From: CAVQRB01 sp963715055
Lineage (GTDB): Bacteria; Pseudomonadota; Alphaproteobacteria; Rhodobacterales; Rhodobacteraceae
DNA: 64,000 nucleotides
Reading direction: 5' to 3'
NCBI GenBank assembly: GCA_963715055.1
Contig: CAVQRB010000017.1
Location: 62,001-126,000 of the forward strand
Shown: positions 8,083-15,872 of the stretch, one piece after another
Layout: every line of letters starts with the position of its first letter
How positions within the stretch are numbered: position 1 is the stretch's first letter
Program-made: the position numbers and the translations under genes
Notes under the pieces: model-generated
Told to the model about the DNA's origin: nothing
Seen by the model: only the letters and a program-made list of their open reading frames with translations
Databases searched by the model: none

Positions 8083-9027
8083 ATGATCACCCTGAATTCC
8101 AAGACACTGAACGCGCGCATCCTGCCGCGTGGCGCGACACTGGCGGGACTTTGGCTGGCAGGGCGCAGCCGCAGCCTCGTGCTGGGCTATAGCGACGCTC
8201 GAGACTGTATTGCAGATCCCTTCTACATGGGTACGATCGTGGGCCCTATCGCAAACCGCTTGCGCGGCGCATCACTGTCAATTGACGGCCAGACCTGGCG
8301 CCTTTCCCCGAACGAGGGGCACAACCTGCTGCATTCCGGCCAGTACGGACTGCACGCCCACGACTGGCGCGTGACCGCGCGGGACACCGGATCGGTCAAG
8401 CTGGAAATCAGCATCGCGCATGGCGCGGATGGCCTGCCCGGAAATCGCCACTTCGTTGCGCGCTATGCACTCGGAGACAGCGCGGACCTCACTCTGGACC
8501 TGACAGCAACCACGGATCGCGTCACGGTCTGCGCGCTCGCGCATCACCCTTATTGGACCCTCGATGACGCGGCCACGGTCGCGGGCCACAGGCTGCAGGT
8601 CGCGGCAGAGAGGTTCCTGCCCGTGGACAGCGATCTTCTGCCGACCGGCGAGATCGCGACTGTCGTGGGCAGCGATTACGATTTCAGACTGCCGCGCCCG
8701 GTCGCGGTGGACCGCACCCTCGATGCGACGCTCTGTCTTGCGCTCCCGACAGGCGGAACGCCGCGACTGGCCGCGATTTTAACCGGGCAGTCCGGGCTGA
8801 CCCTGCGGATAGAGACCACGGAACCGGGTCTGCAGGTCTATAACGGCAGCGGCCTTGCGCCGCGTTCGGCGGCTCTGCTTGATGGTCAGGAGCTCCGCGC
8901 ATACGCCGGGATCGCGCTCGAGCCGCAAGGCTGGCCGGATGCGCCGCATCATGCCCATTTTCCGCCGATCCTGTTGCGTCCCGAGGCCCCCTACCGGCAA
9001 AGGACGATCTATCGCCTGTCGCGTTGA
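8083..9027 (+). CDS. galM: Aldose 1-epimerase family protein
   Basis: A 314-residue protein of the galactose mutarotase-like fold that interconverts alpha and beta anomers of aldoses in the cytoplasm. The N terminus has GATLAGLWLAG and MGTIVGPIANRLRGA. The acid/base His lies in LAHHPYWTLDD (about residue 160). The catalytic Glu lies near the C terminus in ETTEPGLQVYNGSG (about residue 250). The length is slightly below that of enterobacterial GalM (about 345). No sugar catabolic genes adjoin, so the sugar acted on cannot be assigned. It follows the unknown gene at 7342 with a gap of 51 bases. Confidence 0.8.
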   Translation: MITLNSKTLNARILPRGATLAGLWLAGRSRSLVLGYSDARDCIADPFYMGTIVGPIANRLRGASLSIDGQTWRLSPNEGHNLLHSGQYGLHAHDWRVTARDTGSVKLEISIAHGADGLPGNRHFVARYALGDSADLTLDLTATTDRVTVCALAHHPYWTLDDAATVAGHRLQVAAERFLPVDSDLLPTGEIATVVGSDYDFRLPRPVAVDRTLDATLCLALPTGGTPRLAAILTGQSGLTLRIETTEPGLQVYNGSGLAPRSAALLDGQELRAYAGIALEPQGWPDAPHHAHFPPILLRPEAPYRQRTIYRLSR

Positions 9028-9138
9028 TCTTGTGCCACATGTCGCAGGAATGCCTTGGCGTCGCCCTTGCATCTGCAAGAAGTTCTGTCAGAAGAGCCGC
9101 CGCGCCAACGTTGCGCGCCACCATCAGGAACCGACCCC

Positions 9139-9231
9139 ATGCCGACACCTCCCGACCAGCCTGCCCAACCCGTGCAAACCAAGCCGAACACGCCGCCCCC
9201 ACCGCCGATTACCGATTACGCAAGCCTCTGA
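9139..9231 (+). CDS. Possible 30-residue proline-rich ORF upstream of the TfoX gene
   Basis: An ATG with a fair ribosome binding site (AGGA, nine to ten bases upstream) opens a 30-codon frame that is one-third proline, including a run of five, and ends DYASL-stop. It may be a real small peptide. It may instead be the 5' end of the next gene: removing one CT from the CTCT at the stop joins DYASL directly to KEVLAGYPGDVYPAI, which runs into the TfoX-domain protein. I have no homology to support either reading. Confidence 0.3.
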   Translation: MPTPPDQPAQPVQTKPNTPPPPPITDYASL

Positions 9232-9275
9232 AAGAGGTACTGGCGGGCTATCCCGGCGATGTCTATCCTGCGATC

Positions 9276-9605
9276 ATGTCGACGCCGGTTTCCTCCATCC
9301 GCAACCTCGGACCCGCCTTTGAGGCCGAATGCGCCCGGGCAGGTATTCCTTCCGCCGAGGCGCTGCGGGCGCTCGGGGCTGACGCCGCCTATGCGCGGAT
9401 GCTGCGCAGTGGTACGCGCCCGCATTTCATCGGCTACTACGTGCTGGTGATGGCCTTGCAAAACCGACCCTGGAATGACTGCAAGGGCGAGGAAAAGAAG
9501 GCGCTTCGCAAGACCTTCGATGCCATCAAGGCGCAGGCCTTCGACGCAGACCTCAGTGCTTTCGAGCGGATCATGGATGAGATCGGGGTGCGGGAACAGC
9601 GCTGA
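9276..9605 (+). CDS. TfoX/Sxy family C-terminal domain protein
   Basis: A 109-residue protein starting MSTPVSSIRNLGPAFEAECA. It contains the helix-hairpin-helix-like TfoX C-terminal domain: IRNLGPAFEAECARAGI, then LRALGADAAYARMLRSG, then YYVLVMALQNRPWNDC. In gammaproteobacteria the full Sxy/TfoX protein activates competence genes. Alphaproteobacterial stand-alone C-terminal domains have no established role and may simply bind partners or DNA. The frame is open back to 9024, but the upstream residues are low in similarity to this family, so I used the ATG at 9276. An N-terminal extension joined to the proline-rich frame at 9139 cannot be excluded. It converges on ndk, whose terminator lies between them. 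Confidence 0.75.
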   Translation: MSTPVSSIRNLGPAFEAECARAGIPSAEALRALGADAAYARMLRSGTRPHFIGYYVLVMALQNRPWNDCKGEEKKALRKTFDAIKAQAFDADLSAFERIMDEIGVREQR

Positions 9606-9613
9606 TCCGGCAT

Positions 9614-9641
9614 AAAAAAAGGCCGATCCGAAGACCGGCCT
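9614..9641 (-). terminator. Rho-independent terminator of ndk
   Basis: Read on the minus strand, a stem AGGCCG/CGGCCT, extended by two further pairs around a four-base loop after one mismatch, is followed by seven T residues. It lies 25 bases after the ndk stop codon. Confidence 0.85.
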
Positions 9642-9665
9642 CGCGTTCTTTCAAAGCTCGCCCGT

Positions 9666-10088
9666 TCAGCCGACGAGTTCGAGACCGGAGAAGAAGTAGG
9701 CAATCTCGACCGCAGCGGTTTCCGGAGCATCGGAGCCGTGAACAGAGTTCTCGCCGACGCTTTCGGCGAATTCTGCGCGAATGGTGCCGGGAGCTGCGTC
9801 CGCGGGGTTGGTCGCCCCCATGACTTCGCGGTTCTTGGCAATCGCACCCTCGCCTTCCAGAACCTGCACCACGACAGGTGCTGAGGCCATGAATTCGCAC
9901 AGTTCGTCATAGAAGGGACGTGCGGCATGCACGGCATAGAACACGCCGGCCTGCTGCTTGGTCATGTGGATCCGCTTCTGCGCGACGATGCGCAGGCCGG
10001 CCTCCTCGAACTTGGCGTTGATCTTGCCGGTGAGGTTGCGACGGGTGGCGTCGGGTTTGATGATCGAGAAGGTGCGCTCAAGAGCCAT
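9666..10088 (-). CDS. ndk: Nucleoside diphosphate kinase
   Basis: A 140-residue enzyme, the usual length, that passes the gamma phosphate of ATP to other nucleoside diphosphates through a phosphohistidine. The N terminus ERTFSIIKPDATRRNLTG and the active-site block ENSVHGSDA with the phosphorylated His (about residue 117) are both present. It is a single gene: its terminator lies at 9614-9641, and the opposite-strand gene at 10277 starts 188 bases away. Confidence 0.96.
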   Translation of the reverse strand: MALERTFSIIKPDATRRNLTGKINAKFEEAGLRIVAQKRIHMTKQQAGVFYAVHAARPFYDELCEFMASAPVVVQVLEGEGAIAKNREVMGATNPADAAPGTIRAEFAESVGENSVHGSDAPETAAVEIAYFFSGLELVG

Positions 10089-10276
10089 GGAAATTCTCCG
10101 GGGTATGGGGTTGTTCGCGGCGCGTCTAGCATGGGGTCCGCAGGGTGGAAAGGGCTTTTTCCCAAGGGTTTCGCAAGCTGCGTGAAAATCGTCAATGTAT
10201 TTCCGACTATTTTAGTCAAGAGAATGACTGCGGTCGATTGCAGACTCACACCTCCCTTCCGCAAAGGATCCCTGTC

Positions 10277-10564
10277 ATGCGCTTGCTACCCTCCTTGGCC
10301 GCCCTTCTGTTCGGCTTCCCGATTACATCTGCCTTCGCAGGTGAGGCACAGGAAATCCCGCTTTCCTCAGAAGTCTTCGAAGCCGCCGTGGCGCATACCG
10401 ATCTGGATAGCTGCCCGGCCGATCTAGCCCAGGAAGCCGTTTTCTGCCGCGCGACGCTTGCCCATGAGGAAGTCCATGTCTTCGGCTTTTCGACCGAAGG
10501 CGACAGCCTGCTTGCCGGTTTTGCCAGCTATGATGCAACGGACCTTCCGAAACTTCTGAACTAA
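10277..10564 (+). CDS. Small secreted protein of unknown function
   Basis: A 95-residue protein with a clear signal peptide (MRLLPSLAALLFGFPITSAFA, cleavage before GEAQE). The mature part of about 74 residues has two Cys (DSCPADL and VFCRATL), which could pair in the periplasm, and an acidic character. I do not recognise the family. The frame is open back to 10145, but only the ATG at 10277 gives the signal peptide at the N terminus. It ends 50 bases before the ABC-F gene, and the spacer between them holds two competing inverted repeats. Confidence 0.65.
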   Translation: MRLLPSLAALLFGFPITSAFAGEAQEIPLSSEVFEAAVAHTDLDSCPADLAQEAVFCRATLAHEEVHVFGFSTEGDSLLAGFASYDATDLPKLLN

Positions 10565-10582
10565 GAGCCGCAGGCTCATTGA

Positions 10583-10617
10583 CATGGCCGCGAGCCTGGT
10601 TCAGTGCAGCGGCCATG
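10583..10617 (+). promoter_or_regulatory. 9-bp inverted repeat enclosing the ABC-F start codon
   Basis: CATGGCCGC (10583-10591) and GCGGCCATG (10609-10617) are perfectly complementary across a 17-base loop. The downstream arm contains the ATG at 10615. In RNA this would hide the start codon in a GC-rich stem. The GAGCC in the loop (10592-10596) can instead pair with GGCTC at 10573-10577, which also pairs with GAGCC at 10565-10569, so alternative folds exist. Confidence 0.45.
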
Positions 10618-12477
10618 CTGCGTATATCCGACATCACCTATTCGGTCGAAGGCCGCCCCCTCTTTGAAGGGGCGAGCGCCGTGATCCCCGAAGGCCACAA
10701 GGTCGGCCTCGTTGGGCGCAACGGCGCGGGCAAGACCACGCTCTTCAAGATCATCCGGGGCGAACTCGGACTGGACGGCGGTGAGATCTCCCTGCCCTCG
10801 CGCGCCAGGATCGGCGGCGTGGCGCAGGAGGTGCCGTCCTCCTCCACCTCCCTGCTCGACACGGTGCTTGCGGCAGATACGGAACGCGCGGGCCTTCTGC
10901 ACGAAGCAGAGACAGCGACCGATCCAGGGCGGATCTCCGAGATCCAGACCCGGCTTGCGGACATCGACGCCTGGTCGGCGGAGGCGCGTGCGGCGACGAT
11001 CCTCAAGGGCCTCGGCTTCGATGACGACGAGCAACTCATGCCCTGCTCAGATTTCTCTGGCGGCTGGCGGATGCGGGTGGCGCTCGCGGCGGTGCTCTTC
11101 GCGCAGCCAGACCTCTTGCTGCTCGACGAGCCGACCAACTATCTCGACCTCGAAGGCGCACTCTGGCTCGAGGCCTATCTCGCCAAGTACCCGCATACGG
11201 TCATCATCATCAGCCACGACCGCGGGCTGCTGAACCGGGCCGTGGGCGCGATCTTGCATCTGGAAGAGCGCAAGCTGACTTTTTACCAGGGCCCCTACGA
11301 TCAATTCGCCCGCCAGCGCGCCGAACAGCGCGCCGTGCAGGCCGCCATGGCCAAGAAGCAGCAGGCGCGCCGCGATCACATGCAAGCCTTCGTCGACCGC
11401 TTCAAGGCCAAGGCCTCGAAGGCGAAGCAGGCGCAGTCCCGGCTCAAGATGATCGAGAAGATGGACATGATCGCAAGCCCCGAACAGGTGGCCAAGCGGG
11501 TCTTCACCTTCCCCGAACCCGAAGAGCTTGCGCCGCCGATCATCTCTATCGAAGGTGGTGCGGTGGGCTACGGCGGCGATCCGGTGCTGAGCCGGCTGAA
11601 CCTGCGCATCGACCAGGACGACCGCATCGCGCTCCTGGGCAAGAACGGTCAGGGCAAGTCGACCCTCTCGAAGCTGCTGAGCAACCGGCTGGAACTGATG
11701 GCCGGCAAATCGGTGCAGTCGAGCAAGCTGCGGATCGGGTTTTTCGCCCAGCATCAGGTCGAGGAACTGCACGTCAACGAAACCCCGCTGCAGCACATGA
11801 TCTCGGCCCGGCCAGGCGTCATGGCCTCGAAACTGCGCGCACAGCTGGCGGGCTTCGGCCTCGGCCCGGACCAGGCGGAGACGGAAGTGAAACGTCTCTC
11901 AGGCGGACAGAAGGCGCGGCTGTCACTGCTGCTCGCGACCTTGCATGCCCCTCACCTGCTGATCCTCGACGAGCCGACCAACCACCTCGACATCGAAAGC
12001 CGCGAGGCGCTGGTAGAGGCCTTGACGCGCTATTCCGGCGCGGTGATCCTCGTCAGCCACGACATGCACCTGCTGTCGATGGTCGCGGATCGGCTGTGGC
12101 TGGTCTCGAACGGCACGGTCGAACCTTATGAGGACGATCTCGAGGAATACCGCAAGATGCTGCTCACACCGGCAAAACCGGTCGGCAAGACCTCCAGATC
12201 CGTCGATCCCGCCCCGAAGCCGAAACCCGTGAGCCGGGACGCGCTGCTGGCTCTGAAGGCCGAGGTGCGCAAGTCCGAAGCCCGCGTCGAGAAACTGAAC
12301 GAGATGCGCGACAAGCTGGCCAAGAAGCTCTCCGATCCGGCACTCTATGAGGACGGCAAGGTCGGCGAACTGGCGGTCTGGAACAAGAAATATGCCGAAG
12401 TGATGGAAGCGCTGGAGCGCGCCGAGAGCCTCTGGATGTCGGCGCTGGAAAAGCTGGAGACAGCCCAGGCCGCCTGA
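10615..12477 (+). CDS. ABC-F family ATPase (translation-factor type)
   Basis: A 620-residue soluble protein with two ABC ATPase domains and no membrane segments, the hallmark of the ABC-F class that acts on ribosomes or on substrates other than transporters. Domain 1 has Walker A GRNGAGKTT (about residue 35), signature FSGGWRMR and Walker B LLLDEP. The linker of about 80 residues between domains is charged and helical (ARQRAEQRAVQAAMAKKQQA). Domain 2 has GKNGQGKST, LSGGQKAR and LILDEP. A coiled-coil C-terminal extension follows (EVRKSEARVEKLNEMRDK). It resembles YheS/Uup-like proteins. Function by homology is only general. A second ABC-F protein lies at 46243. Its start codon sits in an inverted repeat. 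Confidence 0.88.
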   Translation: MLRISDITYSVEGRPLFEGASAVIPEGHKVGLVGRNGAGKTTLFKIIRGELGLDGGEISLPSRARIGGVAQEVPSSSTSLLDTVLAADTERAGLLHEAETATDPGRISEIQTRLADIDAWSAEARAATILKGLGFDDDEQLMPCSDFSGGWRMRVALAAVLFAQPDLLLLDEPTNYLDLEGALWLEAYLAKYPHTVIIISHDRGLLNRAVGAILHLEERKLTFYQGPYDQFARQRAEQRAVQAAMAKKQQARRDHMQAFVDRFKAKASKAKQAQSRLKMIEKMDMIASPEQVAKRVFTFPEPEELAPPIISIEGGAVGYGGDPVLSRLNLRIDQDDRIALLGKNGQGKSTLSKLLSNRLELMAGKSVQSSKLRIGFFAQHQVEELHVNETPLQHMISARPGVMASKLRAQLAGFGLGPDQAETEVKRLSGGQKARLSLLLATLHAPHLLILDEPTNHLDIESREALVEALTRYSGAVILVSHDMHLLSMVADRLWLVSNGTVEPYEDDLEEYRKMLLTPAKPVGKTSRSVDPAPKPKPVSRDALLALKAEVRKSEARVEKLNEMRDKLAKKLSDPALYEDGKVGELAVWNKKYAEVMEALERAESLWMSALEKLETAQAA

Positions 12478-12536
12478 GCCGCCATCCGCGCACGGCAGGG
12501 GTTTACTTCCACGCGCGCCTCGCGCACATCCCCGGC

Positions 12537-13163
12537 ATGGATACCGCCTTTCTCATCACCGCCTTCGTCACCATGTTCGTGGTGATCGACCCCATCGGCC
12601 TCGCGCCGCTCTTCGTGGCGCTGACCCGTGGCATGACGGATGCCGCGCGCCGCCGCATCGCTTACCGCGCCACCCTGATCGCGGTCTGCATCCTGCTGGC
12701 CTTCGCGGCCTTCGGCGAGGCGCTCTTGTCCTTCGTCGGCATTTCCATGGCGGCCTTCCGCGTCGCCGGCGGCATCCTTCTTTTCCTGACCGCACTGGAT
12801 ATGCTTTTCGAGCGGCGCACCAAGCGGCGCGAGGACCAGAAGAACGACGAGGACCATAACGATCCTTCGGTCTTCCCGCTGGCGATCCCGCTGATCGCGG
12901 GTCCCGGTGCCATCGCCTCGGTGATCCTGCTGATGGGCCAGCGCCCCGGCTGGGAGGGGGCGGCGATGGTTCTGGGCTCCACCGCGCTGGTGATGCTGAT
13001 CGTCGTGGCCTTCTTCTTTGCCAGCGGCCTCATCGAGCGCGCCCTGGGCAAGACCGGCATCACGGTCGTCACGCGGCTTTTGGGCATGCTGCTCGCGGCC
13101 CTCTCGGTCCAGTTCGTTCTGGATGGGCTCAGCGCCTTCGGTTTCGGCCCCGCCACGGGCTGA
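12537..13163 (+). CDS. MarC family integral membrane protein
   Basis: A 208-residue protein with six predicted membrane helices and the MarC-family signature near the N terminus (FVVIDPIGLAPLFVALT). A charged cytoplasmic loop (FERRTKRREDQKNDEDHND, about residues 94-112) divides the two halves, and PLIAGPGAIASVILLMG begins the second half. The family was once linked to multiple antibiotic resistance in E. coli, but that link was withdrawn and the substrate is unknown. It lies 59 bases after the ABC-F gene and 49 bases before the protease gene, on the same strand. Confidence 0.85.
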   Translation: MDTAFLITAFVTMFVVIDPIGLAPLFVALTRGMTDAARRRIAYRATLIAVCILLAFAAFGEALLSFVGISMAAFRVAGGILLFLTALDMLFERRTKRREDQKNDEDHNDPSVFPLAIPLIAGPGAIASVILLMGQRPGWEGAAMVLGSTALVMLIVVAFFFASGLIERALGKTGITVVTRLLGMLLAALSVQFVLDGLSAFGFGPATG

Positions 13164-13212
13164 CATCCGCGCCGAGCCCTCCTATATCTGAGAGGAACCG
13201 CACGGAGACCTC

Positions 13213-13797
13213 ATGTTGGACAGTTTCGATACCGGAAGGCTGATCTACCTTGTCCTGCTCTTGCTCATGGTTGCGGGCTGGTTCTTCGCGCAAGGCCGCG
13301 CCTCGCTCAATCGGACGTTGCAGCAGGGGGCGATCTGGCTTTTCATCTTCCTCGGGGCCATCGCGGCCTACGGGCTCTGGGGTGATATCGCGCGCACCGT
13401 TTCGCCTCAGCAATCGGTCTTCGGCGAGGAAGGGCGCATCGTGGTGCCGCGGCAGGCAGATGGCCACTATTACCTCACCGCCACGGTCAACGGCGCAACA
13501 GTGCCTTTCGTGATCGACACCGGCGCGACGAGCATTGTGCTGACCCGTGAGGATGCCGAAGCGGCAGGGCTTGCGCCGGACAATCTGGATTTCATGGGGC
13601 GGGCCAATACCGCCAATGGCGAGGTCCGCACCGCGGCAGTGCGCCTCGATCGTGTCGCGATCGGCGCGATCACCGACCGTGATGTGCCTGCGGTGGTCAA
13701 TGCAGGCGAGATGGAACAATCGCTGCTCGGCATGACGTATCTGCAGCGCTGGGGCAGCATCGAGATCTCGGGCGGCCAGTTGACACTGACGCGCTAG
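13213..13797 (+). CDS. Membrane-anchored retropepsin-like aspartic protease (TIGR02281 type)
   Basis: A 194-residue protein. Two hydrophobic segments at the N terminus (about 10-26 and 39-56) anchor it in the inner membrane. The periplasmic domain has the single retropepsin active-site motif VIDTGATSIVLT (Asp about residue 103), so the active enzyme would be a dimer. It ends LGMTYLQRWGSIEISGGQLT, typical of this clan AA family. The natural substrate is unknown. It ends five bases before the convergent holC gene. Confidence 0.85.
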   Translation: MLDSFDTGRLIYLVLLLLMVAGWFFAQGRASLNRTLQQGAIWLFIFLGAIAAYGLWGDIARTVSPQQSVFGEEGRIVVPRQADGHYYLTATVNGATVPFVIDTGATSIVLTREDAEAAGLAPDNLDFMGRANTANGEVRTAAVRLDRVAIGAITDRDVPAVVNAGEMEQSLLGMTYLQRWGSIEISGGQLTLTR

Positions 13798-13802
13798 ACA
13801 CC

Positions 13803-14258
13803 TCAGGTCTCGGCCTTCTTTTCCCAGCGGCCCGACTCCTCGGACCAGTATTGCGCGGCCACGCCGGCATCCTTGAGCGCCTTCCACTGCGCGCGCGCCG
13901 CCGCCAGCGCCGCCGCGTCATTACCGTCGAACAGCACGCAAACCCGCGCCGCGCCGGAGATATCCTCTGCGCTGACCGGCGCGCCATCGACCGTCATCAG
14001 GCAGCCATTCTCGCAGGCAGTGCCAGAGGTGGTCAGCAACACCGGCTGCAGAGCATCATGCGGGCCGCCGTCGAGCCCGTGGGGCAGGAAGGCTTCCTCC
14101 GGCCCGAGCCAGAGCTTTTCATCGAGCCATTCCATCCGCTGCCGGGAGGTGCCTCGCACCAGCACCCGCATCCCTGCACCGCGCGCCTTTTCGAGCAGCA
14201 TCGCGAGCGTCTCCTCCAGCGGACGTCGGGTCAGATGATAGAAAAGAACCGTGCCCAA
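13803..14258 (-). CDS. holC: DNA polymerase III subunit chi
   Basis: A 151-residue protein beginning GTVLFYHLTRRPLEETLAML after the start codon. This is the HolC family, which links the clamp-loader complex to single-strand binding protein at the replication fork. The C-terminal half has VCVLFDGNDAAALAAARAQW, typical of chi. The only start that fits the family is TTG at 14258; the frame continues upstream but only as a shadow of pepA. The gene follows pepA on the same strand with a seven-base gap, a usual alphaproteobacterial arrangement, and is probably cotranscribed with it. Confidence 0.88.
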   Translation of the reverse strand: MGTVLFYHLTRRPLEETLAMLLEKARGAGMRVLVRGTSRQRMEWLDEKLWLGPEEAFLPHGLDGGPHDALQPVLLTTSGTACENGCLMTVDGAPVSAEDISGAARVCVLFDGNDAAALAAARAQWKALKDAGVAAQYWSEESGRWEKKAET

Positions 14259-14265
14259 GACGTGC

Positions 14266-15738
14266 CTACTCGGTTTCGAACTTGTCCGCGATGAGCCGGT
14301 CGAGCGCGCGCACACCCCAACCCGTCGCGCCTTTCGGCGCCAGCGTCGTGTCGGTCTTGAGCGAGGCCACACCGGCGATGTCGAGATGCACCCAGGGTGT
14401 GCCGTCCTTGACGAAACGCTGCAGGAACTGCGCTGCCGTGATCGACCCCGCGGGCCTGCCGCCGATGTTCTTCATGTCCGCGATGGGGGATTTCAGCATG
14501 TCGTCATAGGCCTTGCCGAGCGGCATGCGCCAGGCCCCCTCGTCTTCGGCCTGCGCCGCCTTCAGGAAGGCATTGCAGAGCGCATCGTCATTGGAGAAAA
14601 CACCAGCGTTTTCATGGCCCAACCCGATGATGATCGCGCCCGTCAGGGTGGCGAGATCAATCATGCCGGCGGGCGCGAAACGGTCCTGCGCGTACCACAT
14701 CACGTCACACAGGACGAGGCGGCCTTCGGCGTCGGTGTTGAGGATCTCGACCGTATCGCCCTTCATCGATTTCACCACATCGCCGGGTCGGATCGCCGTG
14801 CCGGAAGGCATGTTCTCGACCAGACCGACAAGCCCCACCACGTTGGCCTTGGCCTTGCGCAGGGCGATGGCGCGCATCACTCCCGCCACCGTGCCGGCAC
14901 CGCCCATGTCCATGGTCATGTCTTCCATACCAGCAGCAGGCTTGAGGCTGATGCCGCCGGTGTCGAAGACCACGCCCTTGCCGATCAGCGCGAGTGGAGC
15001 CGCATCCTTGGCGCCGCCCTTCCACTGCATCACAACAACTTTGGAGGGGCTTGCGGAGCCTTGGCCTACAGCCAGAAGCGTGCGCATCCCGAGCTTGGCA
15101 AGCTGATCCTCCTCCAGCACCTCGACCTTGAGACCGAGGCTTTCCATCTCCGCAAGACGGTTCGCGAATTCCGTGGTCGTCAGCACATTTGCAGGCTCAT
15201 TCACCAGATCGCGGGTCATGAAACAGCCTTCCGCAACTGCAAGCCGGGGGGCTGCCGCCTCCCGCGCCGCCTCGGGGTCCGAACACATCACTTCGATGGT
15301 GCCTTCCCTGGCTTCGGCGGAGGTCTTGTGGGCGTTGAACTGATAGTCCCGAAGCACGGCGCCCATCACGAGCTGCGCCACGCGGCGTGCCCCACCGGCA
15401 GCGACCAGAAGCGAGGCCTTTCCACGGTTTTTGCCCAGTGCAGCACCGGCGGCGCGGACCTTCTCGGCGGGTGCGTTGCGCGACAGGCAGACCACATCGA
15501 CCGCGTCGACCGCCATACCTGCGGGATAGGCCAGCGTGAACACCTCCCCTTCCTTGATCCCTGCCTCGGTCTTGGCCTCAAGGGCGCGCTTGACCGCTCC
15601 CTTGCTGAGACGGTTGACGCGGCGCCCGGCGATGTCGAGACGGCCATCAGGCGTGACCAGAATGGCGATCCGGCCCCTGTGCTCCGCGAACCGCTCGATA
15701 TCCGTTTCGACAAAGGTGACGGGCGTGAGACTGGTCAT
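14266..15738 (-). CDS. pepA: Leucyl aminopeptidase (M17)
   Basis: A 490-residue cytosolic metallopeptidase that removes N-terminal residues from peptides. The two-metal active site is visible in the C-terminal domain: LIGKGVVFDTGGISLKPA (Lys and Asp ligands), MDMGGAGTVAG, and the family signature NTDAEGRLVL that carries Asp and Glu ligands and the catalytic Arg. The start at 15738 (MTSLTPVTFVETD) was chosen over a longer frame reaching 15822, which would run into the lptF leader. It is divergent from lptF with 134 bases between starts, and holC follows. Confidence 0.93.
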   Translation of the reverse strand: MTSLTPVTFVETDIERFAEHRGRIAILVTPDGRLDIAGRRVNRLSKGAVKRALEAKTEAGIKEGEVFTLAYPAGMAVDAVDVVCLSRNAPAEKVRAAGAALGKNRGKASLLVAAGGARRVAQLVMGAVLRDYQFNAHKTSAEAREGTIEVMCSDPEAAREAAAPRLAVAEGCFMTRDLVNEPANVLTTTEFANRLAEMESLGLKVEVLEEDQLAKLGMRTLLAVGQGSASPSKVVVMQWKGGAKDAAPLALIGKGVVFDTGGISLKPAAGMEDMTMDMGGAGTVAGVMRAIALRKAKANVVGLVGLVENMPSGTAIRPGDVVKSMKGDTVEILNTDAEGRLVLCDVMWYAQDRFAPAGMIDLATLTGAIIIGLGHENAGVFSNDDALCNAFLKAAQAEDEGAWRMPLGKAYDDMLKSPIADMKNIGGRPAGSITAAQFLQRFVKDGTPWVHLDIAGVASLKTDTTLAPKGATGWGVRALDRLIADKFETE

Positions 15739-15872
15739 GGGCAAGGCCTTTCGTTGCTTCGGGTGATCGGCAAGAGGTAGCGCGCGGGAGGCACAAAGAC
15801 CAGATAGCAGTTTTACCGGCACCTTGTTTGGTTTATCGTCCCGGCAAACAACTCGAGCAGGGGGCCGCAGGG

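Noticed and set aside
10195..10235. Small inverted repeats (GACTA/TAGTC, AGTCA/TGACT) upstream of the secreted protein at 10277
   Set aside because: Stems of five AT-rich pairs are expected by chance; no regulator match.
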